Shown here: one piece after another, positions 28,607 through 38,740 of the stretch | Position numbering within the stretch: position 1 is the stretch's first letter | Layout: the number at the start of each line of letters is the position of its first letter | NCBI RefSeq assembly: GCF_004208415.1 | Contig: NZ_CP035758.1 | Span: 3,348,001-3,412,000, forward strand | DNA from: Ktedonosporobacter rubrisoli | Lineage (GTDB): Bacteria > Chloroflexota > Ktedonobacteria > Ktedonobacterales > Ktedonobacteraceae | Direction: 5' to 3' | DNA: 64,000 nucleotides | Position numbers and translations under genes: made by a program | Notes under the pieces: generated by a model | Databases searched by the model: none | Seen by the model: only the letters and a program-made list of their open reading frames with translations | Told to the model about the DNA's origin: nothing

Positions 28607-31600
28607 ATGATAAACCCATCCTCCGAGCAAAAGAGGCGAGAGATTGCCAATAAGCGGCGAGCCTTACTGGACATGCGTCTGCGCGACGAAGGCATCAAAG
28701 AGTTGGCCAGCCAGAGCATTCGACCCAGAGATCCTCAGACGAGGCCAGTACCTTCTTTTAGTCAGCGGAGCCTATGGTTTCTCAATCAGCTTGAGCCGGA
28801 GAGCGGTCTGTATAATATTACTCATGCCTACCGGCTCTCTGGCAAACTCGACATCCTTGTACTACGACGCAGCCTGAACGCAATGCTGCGCCGCCACGAG
28901 AGCCTGCGGACCACCTTTGGTATTATCAAAGATGAGGTCATTATTCAGTTGACTGACGCCCAGGAGAGTGAGCTGGAAATCTATGATCTGCGTTCGCTCC
29001 CGGAGGTAGAACGGGAAATCAGAGCCAGAGAGATCACCAGACAGCAGGCGCAGCGAGCCTTTAATCTGGCCAGGGGACCGCTTTTACGGACCATGGTTAT
29101 ACTGATCAACAATCAGATGCAGATCCTGATCATCCAAATGCACCATAGCATCTCTGATGCCTGGTCTATGAGTATCTTCTCCAAGGAACTGTCCCAGATC
29201 TATACCGCCTGTATGCAAGGGCTGGCATTCTCCTTGCCCGAACTGCCAGTGCAGTATCCCGATTTCGCCCTCTGGCAGCGCTCGCGGCTCCAGGGAGCAT
29301 ATCTTCAGCAACAGATCGACTACTGGAAAAATCAGCTACAGGATAGCCCGGCCTTGCTCCAACTGAGCGGTTCCAAGCCACGGCCAGCCGTGCTAGACCA
29401 CTGGGGGGCCTGGATCAACTCTACGTTGCCACGCGAGCTGGTGAGGAATCTGAAACTCCTGAGTCAGCGTACCGAATGCACGATGTTTATGATTCTGTTA
29501 GCAGCCTTTGCTGTACTGCTGGCCCGCTATAGTGGGCAGGACGATATTGTCATTGGCTCACCTATCGCTGGCCGCACTCTGGCAGAGGAGGAAACACTGA
29601 TTGGTTTCTTCACCAATACACTGGTCCTGCGCATAAAGCTCCATAGCCAGGACAGTGTTCTGGATCTGTTGCAGCAGGTACGCGAGACAACGCTAGAGGC
29701 CTATACACACCAGGATATCCCCTTTGAGAAGCTGGTTGATGCCTTGCAGCCCGAACGCAGGCTGAACTACAATCCGCTCTTTCAGGTTCTGCTGGCTTTC
29801 CAGAGCGCACCTGCCTGCGATCTCAGTTTTGCACACCTTCAGGTCGAACCTTACGAAATTGGTCAACAACAAACCCGCTTCGACCTCGCCTGGTACGTCG
29901 ATGCTCATGAGGAAGATCTCACCATCACAGCCGGGTATAGTCTTGAACTTTTTGATACCGCTCTCATTGAGCAGATGGTACAACACATGGAAACACTGCT
30001 CTGGAGCATGGCGACCAACCCTGAACAGCGTTGTGCTGACCTGAAGCTGATTAGCTCAGCAGAAAGCCTGCATCTTCTCAAGGAACGCAATCAGGTCACA
30101 CGTGTAGAGAGACCGGGCTTGCTGATCCAGCAAATCATAACCCAAATGAGCACTGAGAAGCCGGACCTGCCTGCGCTTGCGATGGGCGAACTGACGCTGA
30201 CATACGCAGAGTTAAATAGACAGGCTAACCAGCTTGCCCACTATCTGCAAGGCCAGGGAGTCGGTCCAGAGGTGCGGGTCGGGCTTCTGGTCGAGCGCGC
30301 CCCGGAGACGATTATAGCGCTGCTCGCCATTTTGAAGGCGGGCGGAGCCTTTCTTCCACTTGACCAAAGTTATCCTCTCAAACGCCTGCAAATGCTGTTG
30401 GATGACGCGCAGGTCAGGCTGGTCATCGGTAGAAAAACGCCAGCCTCCTCGCTAGATAGCCAACGGTATGATCTGATCTGTCTGGAAGAAATCAGCGAGA
30501 TGCTGGCCAGACTGCCGGAAACTGATCCGATAAGTATGGTTGCAGAAGCCAATCTGGCCTATATCATCTATACCTCTGGCTCAACTGGTCGGCCCAAAGG
30601 CGTGACAATCGAGCACAGACAAATTATCAGCTACCTTGCCAGTATCCTGGCAAAACTGAGACCCGAGCCAGCGGCTACATTTGCCTTGACCACCACCCTG
30701 GCTGCCGACCTGGGCAACACCATTCTGTGGAGTGCTCTCTGCACTGGCGGCTGTCTGCATATACTGACACGTGAGCAGGTCGAAGACCCCATAGCTATGA
30801 GTGCCTACCTGCACTGGCATCCTATTGACTATATAAAAATGGTACCCACACACCTGAACGCTCTGCTCTCAATCAGTGAAGCAAGTGTTCCCCTACCACA
30901 GCAAGCCTTGATCCTTGGTGGCGAGGCCACAACGAGCGACCTCTTGCAGCGTATTCAGCAACTAGCTCCGGCCTGTTGTATTCTCAACCACTATGGCCCG
31001 ACTGAGACCACAGTCGGCGTTCTAACCAGACAAGTCGAGGCAAACGAAACCTGTCCATTACCATTGGGGCAGCCACTTAACCATGTACGCATTTATGTGC
31101 TGGACCAGCATCTCCAGGCCGTTCCTATAGGGATTGCAGGCGAAATCTATATCGGCGGGGCCGGGGTAGCACGCGGTTACTGGCAAAATCCTGTCAGCAG
31201 CGCAGAGCGTTTCCTGCCTGACCCCTTTAGTAATGAAGCAGGCGCACGCATGTACCGCAGTGGCGACATTGCCCTCTATCGTTCCAATGGAGACTTGTAT
31301 TTTCTGGGTCGGGCTGATTTTCAGGTCAAGATCCATGGATATCGTGTCGAGCTGGCTGAGATCGAAGCACGTTTAAGACAGCATCCGCAGATTAAAGACT
31401 GTCTGGTACTAGCCCATGCAGAGACAACAGGGATTTATCAACTGCTGGCTTATATCGTTCCCCAGACAGGTCAGCAACCAGAGGAGCAGGAATTACGCAG
31501 TTATAGCACGCAGTACTTGCCAGGCTACATGGTACCGGCCAGTTTTCTCTTCCTGGAAAAAATGCCTCTGACCGCTAATGGCAAAGTGGATCGGCACGCC

Positions 31601-33331
31601 CTACCCCTGCCTGATCCTGATGGTAACAAGGCGTCAACCAGAAGCTTTGTCGCCCCACGCACAGCGAGCGAACAACAACTTACCACAATCTGGAGCGAGG
31701 TTCTGCATAAAGAGCACATCGGTATTCACGACAACTACTTTTCCCTGGGCGGTGACTCCATTTTAAGCATCATGATCATCGCCAGAGCCAGGCGTGCGGG
31801 ACTGTATCTGACGGCCAAAGATATGCTACAGTTTCAGACTATCGCCGAACTGGCTCCACGGATTAAGAGAGAAATCGTATCAGAGGCCGAACAAGGACTG
31901 GTGAACGGTCCGGTGCCGCTGACTCCCATTCAACACTGGCTTTTTGAACAGAACCTGCCAGAAGTGCAGCATCACAACCAGTCCCTCTTTGTACACATCG
32001 CCGAGCCGCTCGATAGCGAACTACTGAACATCGCCTTCGAGTACCTGATTACCCATCATGATGCCTTGCGTCTCCATTTTACCAGGAAAAATCAGATCTG
32101 GAAGCAAACAGGTGGGGAGCCATCCGAGGCCAGGGTCGCCTTTAGAACCGTCGATCTTGCGCTCATCGATAAGCAAGATCAACGAACTATTATGGAAGAA
32201 CAGGCCAGGCAGGCCCAACAGAGCCTGAATCTGAGTGGGGGACCACTGATCCAGGCCCGCCTCTTCAAGGCGGGTTCTGCGGAGGATCAATATCTGCTGA
32301 TTATCATCCACCACCTGATCGTCGATGGAGTCTCCTGGCGTCTGCTGCTGGAAGACCTGCAAAGCATCTACCGGCAACTCAGCCAGCGCCAGGAAGTTCA
32401 TCTACCTGCAAAAACTACCTCATTTCGCTCGTGGGCCCAACAGCTTGCTGATTACGCCCTGACAGCTCAGGCTGAGCAAGAGGCCGAGTACTGGCTACAA
32501 GAGCTGGCTCGTCCCTTTGAGGCATTTCCACTCGACCATCCAAAATGCCCCAACCTGATGAGCACAGAGCGCACCATTACATGCCAGCTCAGTCACGAAC
32601 AGACTTACCGGCTCTTACAAGATGTACCCGCCCGCTACCGCAGTGGTATGAACGATGGTTTACTGGCTGCGCTTGGCATGGCATATCGAGCCTGGAACGG
32701 CCAGAACATTTTGGCCATCACACTGGAAGGACATGGACGAGAAGAGTTGTTCAAACAGGTCGATCTTTCTCGCACGGTGGGCTGGTTTACCAGTCACTTC
32801 CCTGTCGTACTGGATCTGGGCGGACTCCAAGAACCGGCAGCAATCATCATGGCGGTCAAAGAACACCTCAATGCTATACCTCACCACGGCATTGGCTTTG
32901 GCATATTGCGTTACCTGGGACGGCCAGAGATCCGCGAACGCCTGAAGGCCACGCCAGTTCCAGGCATCAAATTTAACTACCTCGGCCAGTTCGATCAAAG
33001 CTTTACCGAGGGGGCGCTTTTTCAGAGAAGCGCTGAAGAAATCACCGGGCCGGATGTCAGCTCACGGGGATCCAGGCCATATATCGTTGAGGTAGACTGT
33101 AGCGTTATCAATGGTCAGTTTAACCACAACTGGCGCTATAGCGCCAACCTCCATAATCGAGAGACCATCGAACGGCTGGCCCACTGCTTCCAGCAGGCGC
33201 TACAACAAATAAGTACACCTGATGAGCACATGGGCGAGATGCATTTCAGCGCATCAGATTTTCCACTGGCAGATCTGGATGAAGAGCAACTTGGCACGCT
33301 GGCCAGTATGATGGCCGATGACAACGAGTAG
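28607..33331 (+). CDS. NRPS module C-A-PCP-E (predicted D-Asp)
   Basis: ATG 28607 lies three bases after the previous stop, behind GAGGAGAATAAC. Of 1574 residues: condensation (SFSQRSLWFLNQLEP; HHSISDAWS near 178, with Ala instead of the second-last Gly of HHxxxDG), adenylation (YTSGSTGRPKG near 654; NGKVDR near 991), carrier (DNYFSLGGDSILS near 1042) and epimerization about 1095-1560 (HHLIVDGVSW near 1234, TVGWFT, FNYLGQ). Pocket residues D-L-T-K-I-G-H-V-G match Asp codes, so D-Asp is predicted. The carrier's GGDSI variant is the form usual before E domains. Confidence 0.94.
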   Translation: MINPSSEQKRREIANKRRALLDMRLRDEGIKELASQSIRPRDPQTRPVPSFSQRSLWFLNQLEPESGLYNITHAYRLSGKLDILVLRRSLNAMLRRHESLRTTFGIIKDEVIIQLTDAQESELEIYDLRSLPEVEREIRAREITRQQAQRAFNLARGPLLRTMVILINNQMQILIIQMHHSISDAWSMSIFSKELSQIYTACMQGLAFSLPELPVQYPDFALWQRSRLQGAYLQQQIDYWKNQLQDSPALLQLSGSKPRPAVLDHWGAWINSTLPRELVRNLKLLSQRTECTMFMILLAAFAVLLARYSGQDDIVIGSPIAGRTLAEEETLIGFFTNTLVLRIKLHSQDSVLDLLQQVRETTLEAYTHQDIPFEKLVDALQPERRLNYNPLFQVLLAFQSAPACDLSFAHLQVEPYEIGQQQTRFDLAWYVDAHEEDLTITAGYSLELFDTALIEQMVQHMETLLWSMATNPEQRCADLKLISSAESLHLLKERNQVTRVERPGLLIQQIITQMSTEKPDLPALAMGELTLTYAELNRQANQLAHYLQGQGVGPEVRVGLLVERAPETIIALLAILKAGGAFLPLDQSYPLKRLQMLLDDAQVRLVIGRKTPASSLDSQRYDLICLEEISEMLARLPETDPISMVAEANLAYIIYTSGSTGRPKGVTIEHRQIISYLASILAKLRPEPAATFALTTTLAADLGNTILWSALCTGGCLHILTREQVEDPIAMSAYLHWHPIDYIKMVPTHLNALLSISEASVPLPQQALILGGEATTSDLLQRIQQLAPACCILNHYGPTETTVGVLTRQVEANETCPLPLGQPLNHVRIYVLDQHLQAVPIGIAGEIYIGGAGVARGYWQNPVSSAERFLPDPFSNEAGARMYRSGDIALYRSNGDLYFLGRADFQVKIHGYRVELAEIEARLRQHPQIKDCLVLAHAETTGIYQLLAYIVPQTGQQPEEQELRSYSTQYLPGYMVPASFLFLEKMPLTANGKVDRHALPLPDPDGNKASTRSFVAPRTASEQQLTTIWSEVLHKEHIGIHDNYFSLGGDSILSIMIIARARRAGLYLTAKDMLQFQTIAELAPRIKREIVSEAEQGLVNGPVPLTPIQHWLFEQNLPEVQHHNQSLFVHIAEPLDSELLNIAFEYLITHHDALRLHFTRKNQIWKQTGGEPSEARVAFRTVDLALIDKQDQRTIMEEQARQAQQSLNLSGGPLIQARLFKAGSAEDQYLLIIIHHLIVDGVSWRLLLEDLQSIYRQLSQRQEVHLPAKTTSFRSWAQQLADYALTAQAEQEAEYWLQELARPFEAFPLDHPKCPNLMSTERTITCQLSHEQTYRLLQDVPARYRSGMNDGLLAALGMAYRAWNGQNILAITLEGHGREELFKQVDLSRTVGWFTSHFPVVLDLGGLQEPAAIIMAVKEHLNAIPHHGIGFGILRYLGRPEIRERLKATPVPGIKFNYLGQFDQSFTEGALFQRSAEEITGPDVSSRGSRPYIVEVDCSVINGQFNHNWRYSANLHNRETIERLAHCFQQALQQISTPDEHMGEMHFSASDFPLADLDEEQLGTLASMMADDNE

Positions 33332-33373
33332 ACCCGCAAGCAAGAACGGAGACTGGCAAACAGGAGGAAGAAG

Positions 33374-35923
33374 ATGAAAATAAAGAATGTTGAGGATATC
33401 TACCCCCTCTCTCCCATGCAGGAATTAATGCTTGTCCATACCCTTGCCAATCCCCAAGCACATATGCTCTCCCAGCACCTGCATTATATCCTGCATGGGC
33501 AAGTAGACCTTCTCAGGCTCAGAGCCGCCTGGGAACATACCGTGGCACGCCATGCGGTCCTGCGAACCGCTATTATATGGGAGCACATGAAAAAGCCACT
33601 ACAGATTGTTCGCAGGCAGGTTGAACTGCCCTGGAGGGAAGAAGATTGGCGAGGACTTGCCACACAGATGCAAGACAAACAATTAGAAGCCCTGCAAGCA
33701 GAGAATCAGGTGCGAGGCATCGACATCAGTAAAGCACCTCTCATGCGCATTACCGTCATACGCACAGATGAGCAGATCGTCCATCTGATCTGGAACTTCC
33801 ACCATATCCTGCTGGATGGATGGAGCAGAAATCTCATCTTTCAAGAAATGCTTCAGATCTATTCTGAGCTACAACAGGGAAAAGTGCAGGTGTGGGAGCC
33901 TGTACCACCCTATCGGGATTATATCGCCTGGCTAAAGCAGCAAGATATGGAAGCAGCCCGATATTTCTGGCAAGAGATGCTTTCAGGTTTTACCCAACCA
34001 ACTATTTTGCAGGAGAGCGACGATACGAACCAGCGTATCGAGTCAGCGGAAGGACACCTGAGTGAAGAACTCATCTTGCTAGACCTGCAAACCACCGATA
34101 AGCTTGTCGCATTAGTGCGGGAAAATCAGCTCACTATGAATACATTACTACAGGGTATGTGGGCTTTGCTCCTGAGCAAATACAGTGGGCAGAAAGACAT
34201 CGTTATAGGTATAACCGTCTCTGGACGTTCAGCCGATCTGGCTGGCATTTCCACCATGACCGGGCTTTTCATCAACAACCTTCCACTGCGTATCCAGTTG
34301 AGCAACAGTCAACAATGCGTCATGGCGTGGCTCAAAGACATACAAAGCTGGCAGAACCGCATGAGGCTCTACGAATACACACCACTCTCAGCGATTCAGG
34401 CATGGAGTGGCATCGACCTCGGCCAACGTCTGTTTGAGACCATGGTCATCTTCGAGAACTATCCCAAGGCCGAGCTGGAAAATGATCCTCATTTGAGCGT
34501 ACAAGAGATCTCCGGCGGAGCCAGAACTGGCTATCCACTTACCTTAATCGCTGAAGGCGGCCCAATGCTCATCATGGAGGTCTCCTATGAAACCGGACGC
34601 TTTAGCCGCGACTTCATCCTCACCCTGCTGGAGCAGCTTCAACATCTGTTGGAGCAGTTCTGCAAGCAGCCGCAGCAGAGCGTGTCCGCGTTGCAGCATC
34701 TCTCTGGTATCCAGTGCAACAAACGAGTCCAACTCAAAGAGCAACCGATTGCTCAAATGCCGCAGGAGAATAGCACCGAACAGATCAGGAACAGATCAGG
34801 AACACGCTTTGTGGCTCCACGGGACGAAACGGAACAGAGAATGACTGCACTATGGGAAGAAATCCTCAACCAGCGACCCTTAAGCGTTAAAGACAACTTT
34901 TTCCGGCTTGGCGGACATTCCTTTATTGCCCTGCAACTCATGGAGCGTATCCGCCAGGAATTTGGCAGGGAACTGGCGCTCTCCACGCTTTTCCAGGGAG
35001 CCACAATCGAGAAACTTGCCGCTGCCATACATCATGAGGGCAACCAGGAATCTCCATCGCCACTTGTAGTTCTGCAAGGTCAGGGCCAGAAAATCCCGTT
35101 TTTTTGCATCCATCCCAGTGGAGGCAACGTTCTCTGTTACTACGATCTCGCAACGCATCTGGGAACAGAACAGCCATTTTATGCACTTGAAGATCTGAGC
35201 CTCTACGAAAAAGAGATCCGCCAGATCTCTATTGAAGAAATGGCCAGCGCCTATATCAAGGTCATCCGCCAGGTTCAACCCGCCGGTCCCTATCTTTTAG
35301 GTGGCTGGTCATTTGGTGGGCTGGTCGCCTTTGAAATGGCTCAACAACTCATCCAGCAAAGCAGCTCAACCGCCCTGCTGGCCCTGATCGACAGTCGCCC
35401 GCCTCAGGTCAGTATCCGGCTGACAGATGGGAATGAAGTCACCATCCTTGGACGCTTCGCCTATGACGAGGGGCAAAGGAACGGCCTGGAACTGGACATC
35501 CCGCTGGCTAACTTGCGTCAGCAGCCCAGGGATGAAGCTCTGCAATACATCCTTACACAGATGAAGCTGGCCGGAATCGTTGGTCCAGAGATTGGCCTCT
35601 CATGGGTACATAACTTTGTCAAACGGGCGAAAGCCAAAATCTGGGCCGTTGCTAATTATCAGGCACAGATTTACAAAGGTCACATCACTCTGTTTAGAAC
35701 GCAAAAGGGCATCCAGCAAGACCTGCAACGGCTGGAACTAGCAGTGGACAAGCAGTATTACGACGAAACGTATGGGTGGAGTAGCCTCTCTAGTCAGCCA
35801 GTCACCGTCAAGACGATCGCGGCCACCCATCTGAGCATCGTCATTGAACCTGCTGTTCGGGAGCTGGCACGCCAGCTTCAAACCAGCATTGAAGCTATAC
35901 AGACGGCGCGTATACAGCGCTAA
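33374..35923 (+). CDS. A-less NRPS termination protein C-PCP-TE
   Basis: ATG 33374 follows AGGAGGAAGAAG. The 849 residues hold a condensation domain (IYPLSPMQELMLVH near 10, HHILLDG near 143; D-accepting type, fitting the upstream E domain), then only about 50 linker residues where an adenylation domain would be, a carrier (DNFFRLGGHSFIALQ near 506) and a type I thioesterase (GGWSFGGLVAFEMAQQ near 643). No A-domain motif is present and no frame break is seen at the junction. The carrier must be loaded in trans, or the module may only transfer and release. Candidates for trans loading are the A domains of 42239-47458. Confidence 0.92.
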   Translation: MKIKNVEDIYPLSPMQELMLVHTLANPQAHMLSQHLHYILHGQVDLLRLRAAWEHTVARHAVLRTAIIWEHMKKPLQIVRRQVELPWREEDWRGLATQMQDKQLEALQAENQVRGIDISKAPLMRITVIRTDEQIVHLIWNFHHILLDGWSRNLIFQEMLQIYSELQQGKVQVWEPVPPYRDYIAWLKQQDMEAARYFWQEMLSGFTQPTILQESDDTNQRIESAEGHLSEELILLDLQTTDKLVALVRENQLTMNTLLQGMWALLLSKYSGQKDIVIGITVSGRSADLAGISTMTGLFINNLPLRIQLSNSQQCVMAWLKDIQSWQNRMRLYEYTPLSAIQAWSGIDLGQRLFETMVIFENYPKAELENDPHLSVQEISGGARTGYPLTLIAEGGPMLIMEVSYETGRFSRDFILTLLEQLQHLLEQFCKQPQQSVSALQHLSGIQCNKRVQLKEQPIAQMPQENSTEQIRNRSGTRFVAPRDETEQRMTALWEEILNQRPLSVKDNFFRLGGHSFIALQLMERIRQEFGRELALSTLFQGATIEKLAAAIHHEGNQESPSPLVVLQGQGQKIPFFCIHPSGGNVLCYYDLATHLGTEQPFYALEDLSLYEKEIRQISIEEMASAYIKVIRQVQPAGPYLLGGWSFGGLVAFEMAQQLIQQSSSTALLALIDSRPPQVSIRLTDGNEVTILGRFAYDEGQRNGLELDIPLANLRQQPRDEALQYILTQMKLAGIVGPEIGLSWVHNFVKRAKAKIWAVANYQAQIYKGHITLFRTQKGIQQDLQRLELAVDKQYYDETYGWSSLSSQPVTVKTIAATHLSIVIEPAVRELARQLQTSIEAIQTARIQR

Positions 35924-35983
35924 CCAGCCTTTTTTCTCGTAAAGGATCATACAAGAGAAAAAGAGTACAAGAAAGGGATATTC

Positions 35984-36203
35984 ATGAAATAAGAATAGAG
36001 CGAATTTGAGCGTATCTATAAAGTAACAGTCATCAATAAGATCAATACTCCATCTGGTTCGCCGAGCGGCCTAACCCTAATGGCTGGCAGGATGCAGGTA
36101 AAACCGGCACGAAGGACAACTGCCTGGCCTATATAAAGAAGTCTAGACAGACATGAGGCCATTAAGCTTGCGCCAACGCATGGAAGAAAGGCGTCTCGCG
36201 TAA
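35984..36203 (+). pseudogene. Decayed MbtH-like gene
   Basis: From an ATG behind AGAAAGGG the frame reads M-K-stop-E-stop-SEFERIYKVTVINK, then shifts to QYSIWFAERPNPNGWQDAG, and after a second shift to [22 protein letters not shown]. The order and motifs are those of the intact MbtH at 13699. The two stops fit C-to-T changes of Gln codons (inference). The position, between the NRPS genes and the precursor genes, is typical for a cluster's own mbtH. Confidence 0.85.
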
Positions 36204-36262
36204 AATCGTGTTCACACCCATCGGCTTTACCGAAGAGAAATGAGTGCGTTAGAGGAGATAAA

Positions 36263-37789
36263 ATGAGTATGCAGGACGAGAAAAAGATGCCAGCCAACCT
36301 GACCGGAAGAATAGCGGCTGGCCCGCATACATCGCTCGACGAAGACATCCTGACCCCACAATTTCATTACGACCTGGCGTACCTGCTGCCCTGGTATATA
36401 CAGATCGAGAAAGTGCTGCTCCTTGAATACAGGCGAATGGATCTGCTCAATCTTGAGGAAGCGCTATCTATCGGCACTATCCTCAACAGCATCAGAAGAG
36501 ATACTCTCCAGCCTAAGAGAGAGGAGAATATGTCCGATATTGCCTTTGCCATTGAGCGCCAGGTTGAACAATCCCTGTCGCACCTGCCAGGCGCATGGCA
36601 TGTTGATCGCAGCAGAAACGACTTTCAGGCCTGCGCACAGTTGCTTTCAGGTCGTGAGCAACTTCTGGCCATCATAGATCAGATGGTGAGCTTTGCCTGG
36701 GCAGTTCATAGGCGAGCGAGCGCAATGACGGAGATGATCATGCCAGGCTATACCCACTATCAGGCCGCGCAGGTCATCAGTCCTGGCTTCTATCTCACTG
36801 CCCTGATCGAAGAGATGCTTGCCTCGACCACTGCCCTGCTTAACATCTACGACGGTCTGAATACCTGCCCTCTGGGCGCAGGCGCGATGGCAGGCCAGCA
36901 ACTGCCCTGGGACCGGGTACGCATGGCAAGTCTGCTGGGTTTTGACCGACCACAGAGGCATGCCTTGGTCTCGGTCGCCTCGCGGGACTGGCGTACACGT
37001 ATTGCCGCAGAACTCTCAACTATTGGTGCTACTCTGAGCCGCTTTATCACCGATCTGATCGCCTGGGGCAGTGGACCCTATGCCTTTATTAGTCTGCCTG
37101 ATGAGTTTTCAGGCATATCCTCGGCCATGCCACAAAAAAAGAATTTTCCCGTCCTTGAACGCTTGAGAGCCAGAACTGCCCACCTGACGGCCTACTACCA
37201 GGACTTCATTATGGGTCAGCGCAACACCTCCTATACCAATCTAGTCGAAGTATCAAAAGAGGCTGGAAGCCAGCTCAGCAGTATGTTTACGACTATGGCC
37301 TCACTTCTACGCATCTTCACCCTGGTCATCGATCAGATGGAGTTTCAGAGCGAGACCATGCGCCATGCCTGTACCCAGGAATACTTCGGTGGCTTTGCGC
37401 TTGCCAACCATCTGACCTTGCAAGCGGGCATCTCCACTCGTCAGGGTCAGGTTGCAGCGGGCAAGTACATCGTACAGGCCATACAGCAAGGCTTCACACC
37501 CGGCCAGGGGAGTGCGCACCTCTTACATGCCATCTGCCAGGCTCAGGGATATTCCGCCGATATTGCTTACCATACCTTGCAAGAGCTTTTCGATCCTGAG
37601 CACAACCTCCAAGAAAAACACACCTCCGGATCAACTGGGACACAGGCAGTTGAGCAGATGTTGCGCGAACAGACAAACGATCTTCAGCACGTTCAGACAG
37701 TTCGGCAAAGCAAACAGTTCCAGATAGAACAGGCATTGCGCGAAATTGATAGACAACTTTCTGGCGAAAAGGAAGTGGAAGACCTATGA
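36263..37789 (+). CDS. Argininosuccinate-lyase-like enzyme (DabB-like)
   Basis: ATG 36263 follows GAGGAGATAAA. The 508-residue product has fumarase/aspartase-superfamily signatures: VDRSRNDFQAC (argininosuccinate lyase GRSRND region), MPGYTHYQAAQ, and the flexible loop SSAMPQKKNFP with its catalytic Ser. Family members eliminate fumarate from N-substituted aspartate. There are no arginine genes nearby; instead it is followed directly by kinase and cysteine-synthase-like genes. I infer it cleaves an aspartate adduct of a Thr-derived chain to release 2,3-diaminobutyrate (or a related diamino acid) plus fumarate. It overlaps the next gene by four bases. Confidence 0.85.
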   Translation: MSMQDEKKMPANLTGRIAAGPHTSLDEDILTPQFHYDLAYLLPWYIQIEKVLLLEYRRMDLLNLEEALSIGTILNSIRRDTLQPKREENMSDIAFAIERQVEQSLSHLPGAWHVDRSRNDFQACAQLLSGREQLLAIIDQMVSFAWAVHRRASAMTEMIMPGYTHYQAAQVISPGFYLTALIEEMLASTTALLNIYDGLNTCPLGAGAMAGQQLPWDRVRMASLLGFDRPQRHALVSVASRDWRTRIAAELSTIGATLSRFITDLIAWGSGPYAFISLPDEFSGISSAMPQKKNFPVLERLRARTAHLTAYYQDFIMGQRNTSYTNLVEVSKEAGSQLSSMFTTMASLLRIFTLVIDQMEFQSETMRHACTQEYFGGFALANHLTLQAGISTRQGQVAAGKYIVQAIQQGFTPGQGSAHLLHAICQAQGYSADIAYHTLQELFDPEHNLQEKHTSGSTGTQAVEQMLREQTNDLQHVQTVRQSKQFQIEQALREIDRQLSGEKEVEDL

Positions 37790-38724
37790 TCTCAGGCCAT
37801 TTAACCGCACCAGGGAGAGACACGTCCGGCAGATTGATTGGCACAGGCAAAGCATTTGGCACATTTGGAGAACTGTTGCAAGGTTCACTTGGACCTGAAC
37901 ACAACAATTTTCTGGTTACTTTCCCGATTGATTGCTACTCATACGCCACGTTTATCGCAGAGCCGGACAACACGCGAGTCAGCGTGTGGCCTGACTTTAA
38001 ATGGAAAGCCCAGACCCTTGCCACTGCTATTCTAAAATACTATCATCTGCAACCGGGGGGCAAACTCAAAATTGTCAGTGAACTGCCCGTGGGCAAAGGT
38101 CTGGCTAGTTCCTCAGCCGATCTGGTAGCCACAGCGCGGGCCATCGCCTCATGCTTTCATCTATCCATTCCCCTGGCGTTGCTCGAACAATGGATGCAGC
38201 AGATCGAGCCGTCAGATGGCGTGATGTATCCCGGTATTGCCGCCTTTTACCATCAGCAGGTTCGGCTACACACCTTCTTCGGAAATCTGCCCTCACTAAC
38301 CATTATCGGTTTGGATGAGGGTGGTTCAGTAGATACCATTGCTTTTAATCACTATCCAAAACCATTCACTCAAGAAGAGGTGGCAGAATATAAACGCCTG
38401 CTGGAAATGACCGCCATGGCCGTGCGTCAGCAAGATCTGGCCAGCCTGGGATACATAGCGACCCGCAGCGCCCAGTTGAATCAGGCCCTGAATCCCAAAA
38501 GAACACTCAAGAATCTGCAAGAAATCTGTCAGAGCATCAGTGGGCTAGGAGTAATCGTGGCCCATAGCGGAACATGCCTGGGCCTTCTGCTCTCTCCGCA
38601 ATACCCTGCATACCGAGAACAACTCAGACAAGCTTATGATCAAATCTCTGATCTGGCCAGTACCGTACTGGTCTATCATTCGTTATGTTGCGTCAATACT
38701 ACTTTGAGAGAGCATATCTCTTAA
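37786..38724 (+). CDS. GHMP kinase, L-threonine-kinase-like (PduX/DabC-like)
   Basis: The ATG overlaps the lyase stop (ATGA). The 312 residues show GKAFGTFGELLQG at the N-terminus as in PduX-type threonine kinases, the GHMP ATP loop in PVGKGLASSSADLVA, and the C-terminal AHSGTCLGLLL. PduX phosphorylates L-threonine during cobamide synthesis, but no cobamide genes are present. Coupling to the lyase and PLP enzyme suggests it makes O-phospho-L-threonine as the activated substrate for beta-replacement. Serine or homoserine remain possible substrates. Confidence 0.83.
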   Translation: MISGHLTAPGRDTSGRLIGTGKAFGTFGELLQGSLGPEHNNFLVTFPIDCYSYATFIAEPDNTRVSVWPDFKWKAQTLATAILKYYHLQPGGKLKIVSELPVGKGLASSSADLVATARAIASCFHLSIPLALLEQWMQQIEPSDGVMYPGIAAFYHQQVRLHTFFGNLPSLTIIGLDEGGSVDTIAFNHYPKPFTQEEVAEYKRLLEMTAMAVRQQDLASLGYIATRSAQLNQALNPKRTLKNLQEICQSISGLGVIVAHSGTCLGLLLSPQYPAYREQLRQAYDQISDLASTVLVYHSLCCVNTTLREHIS

Positions 38725-38740
38725 AGGAGAGGAGAGCACT

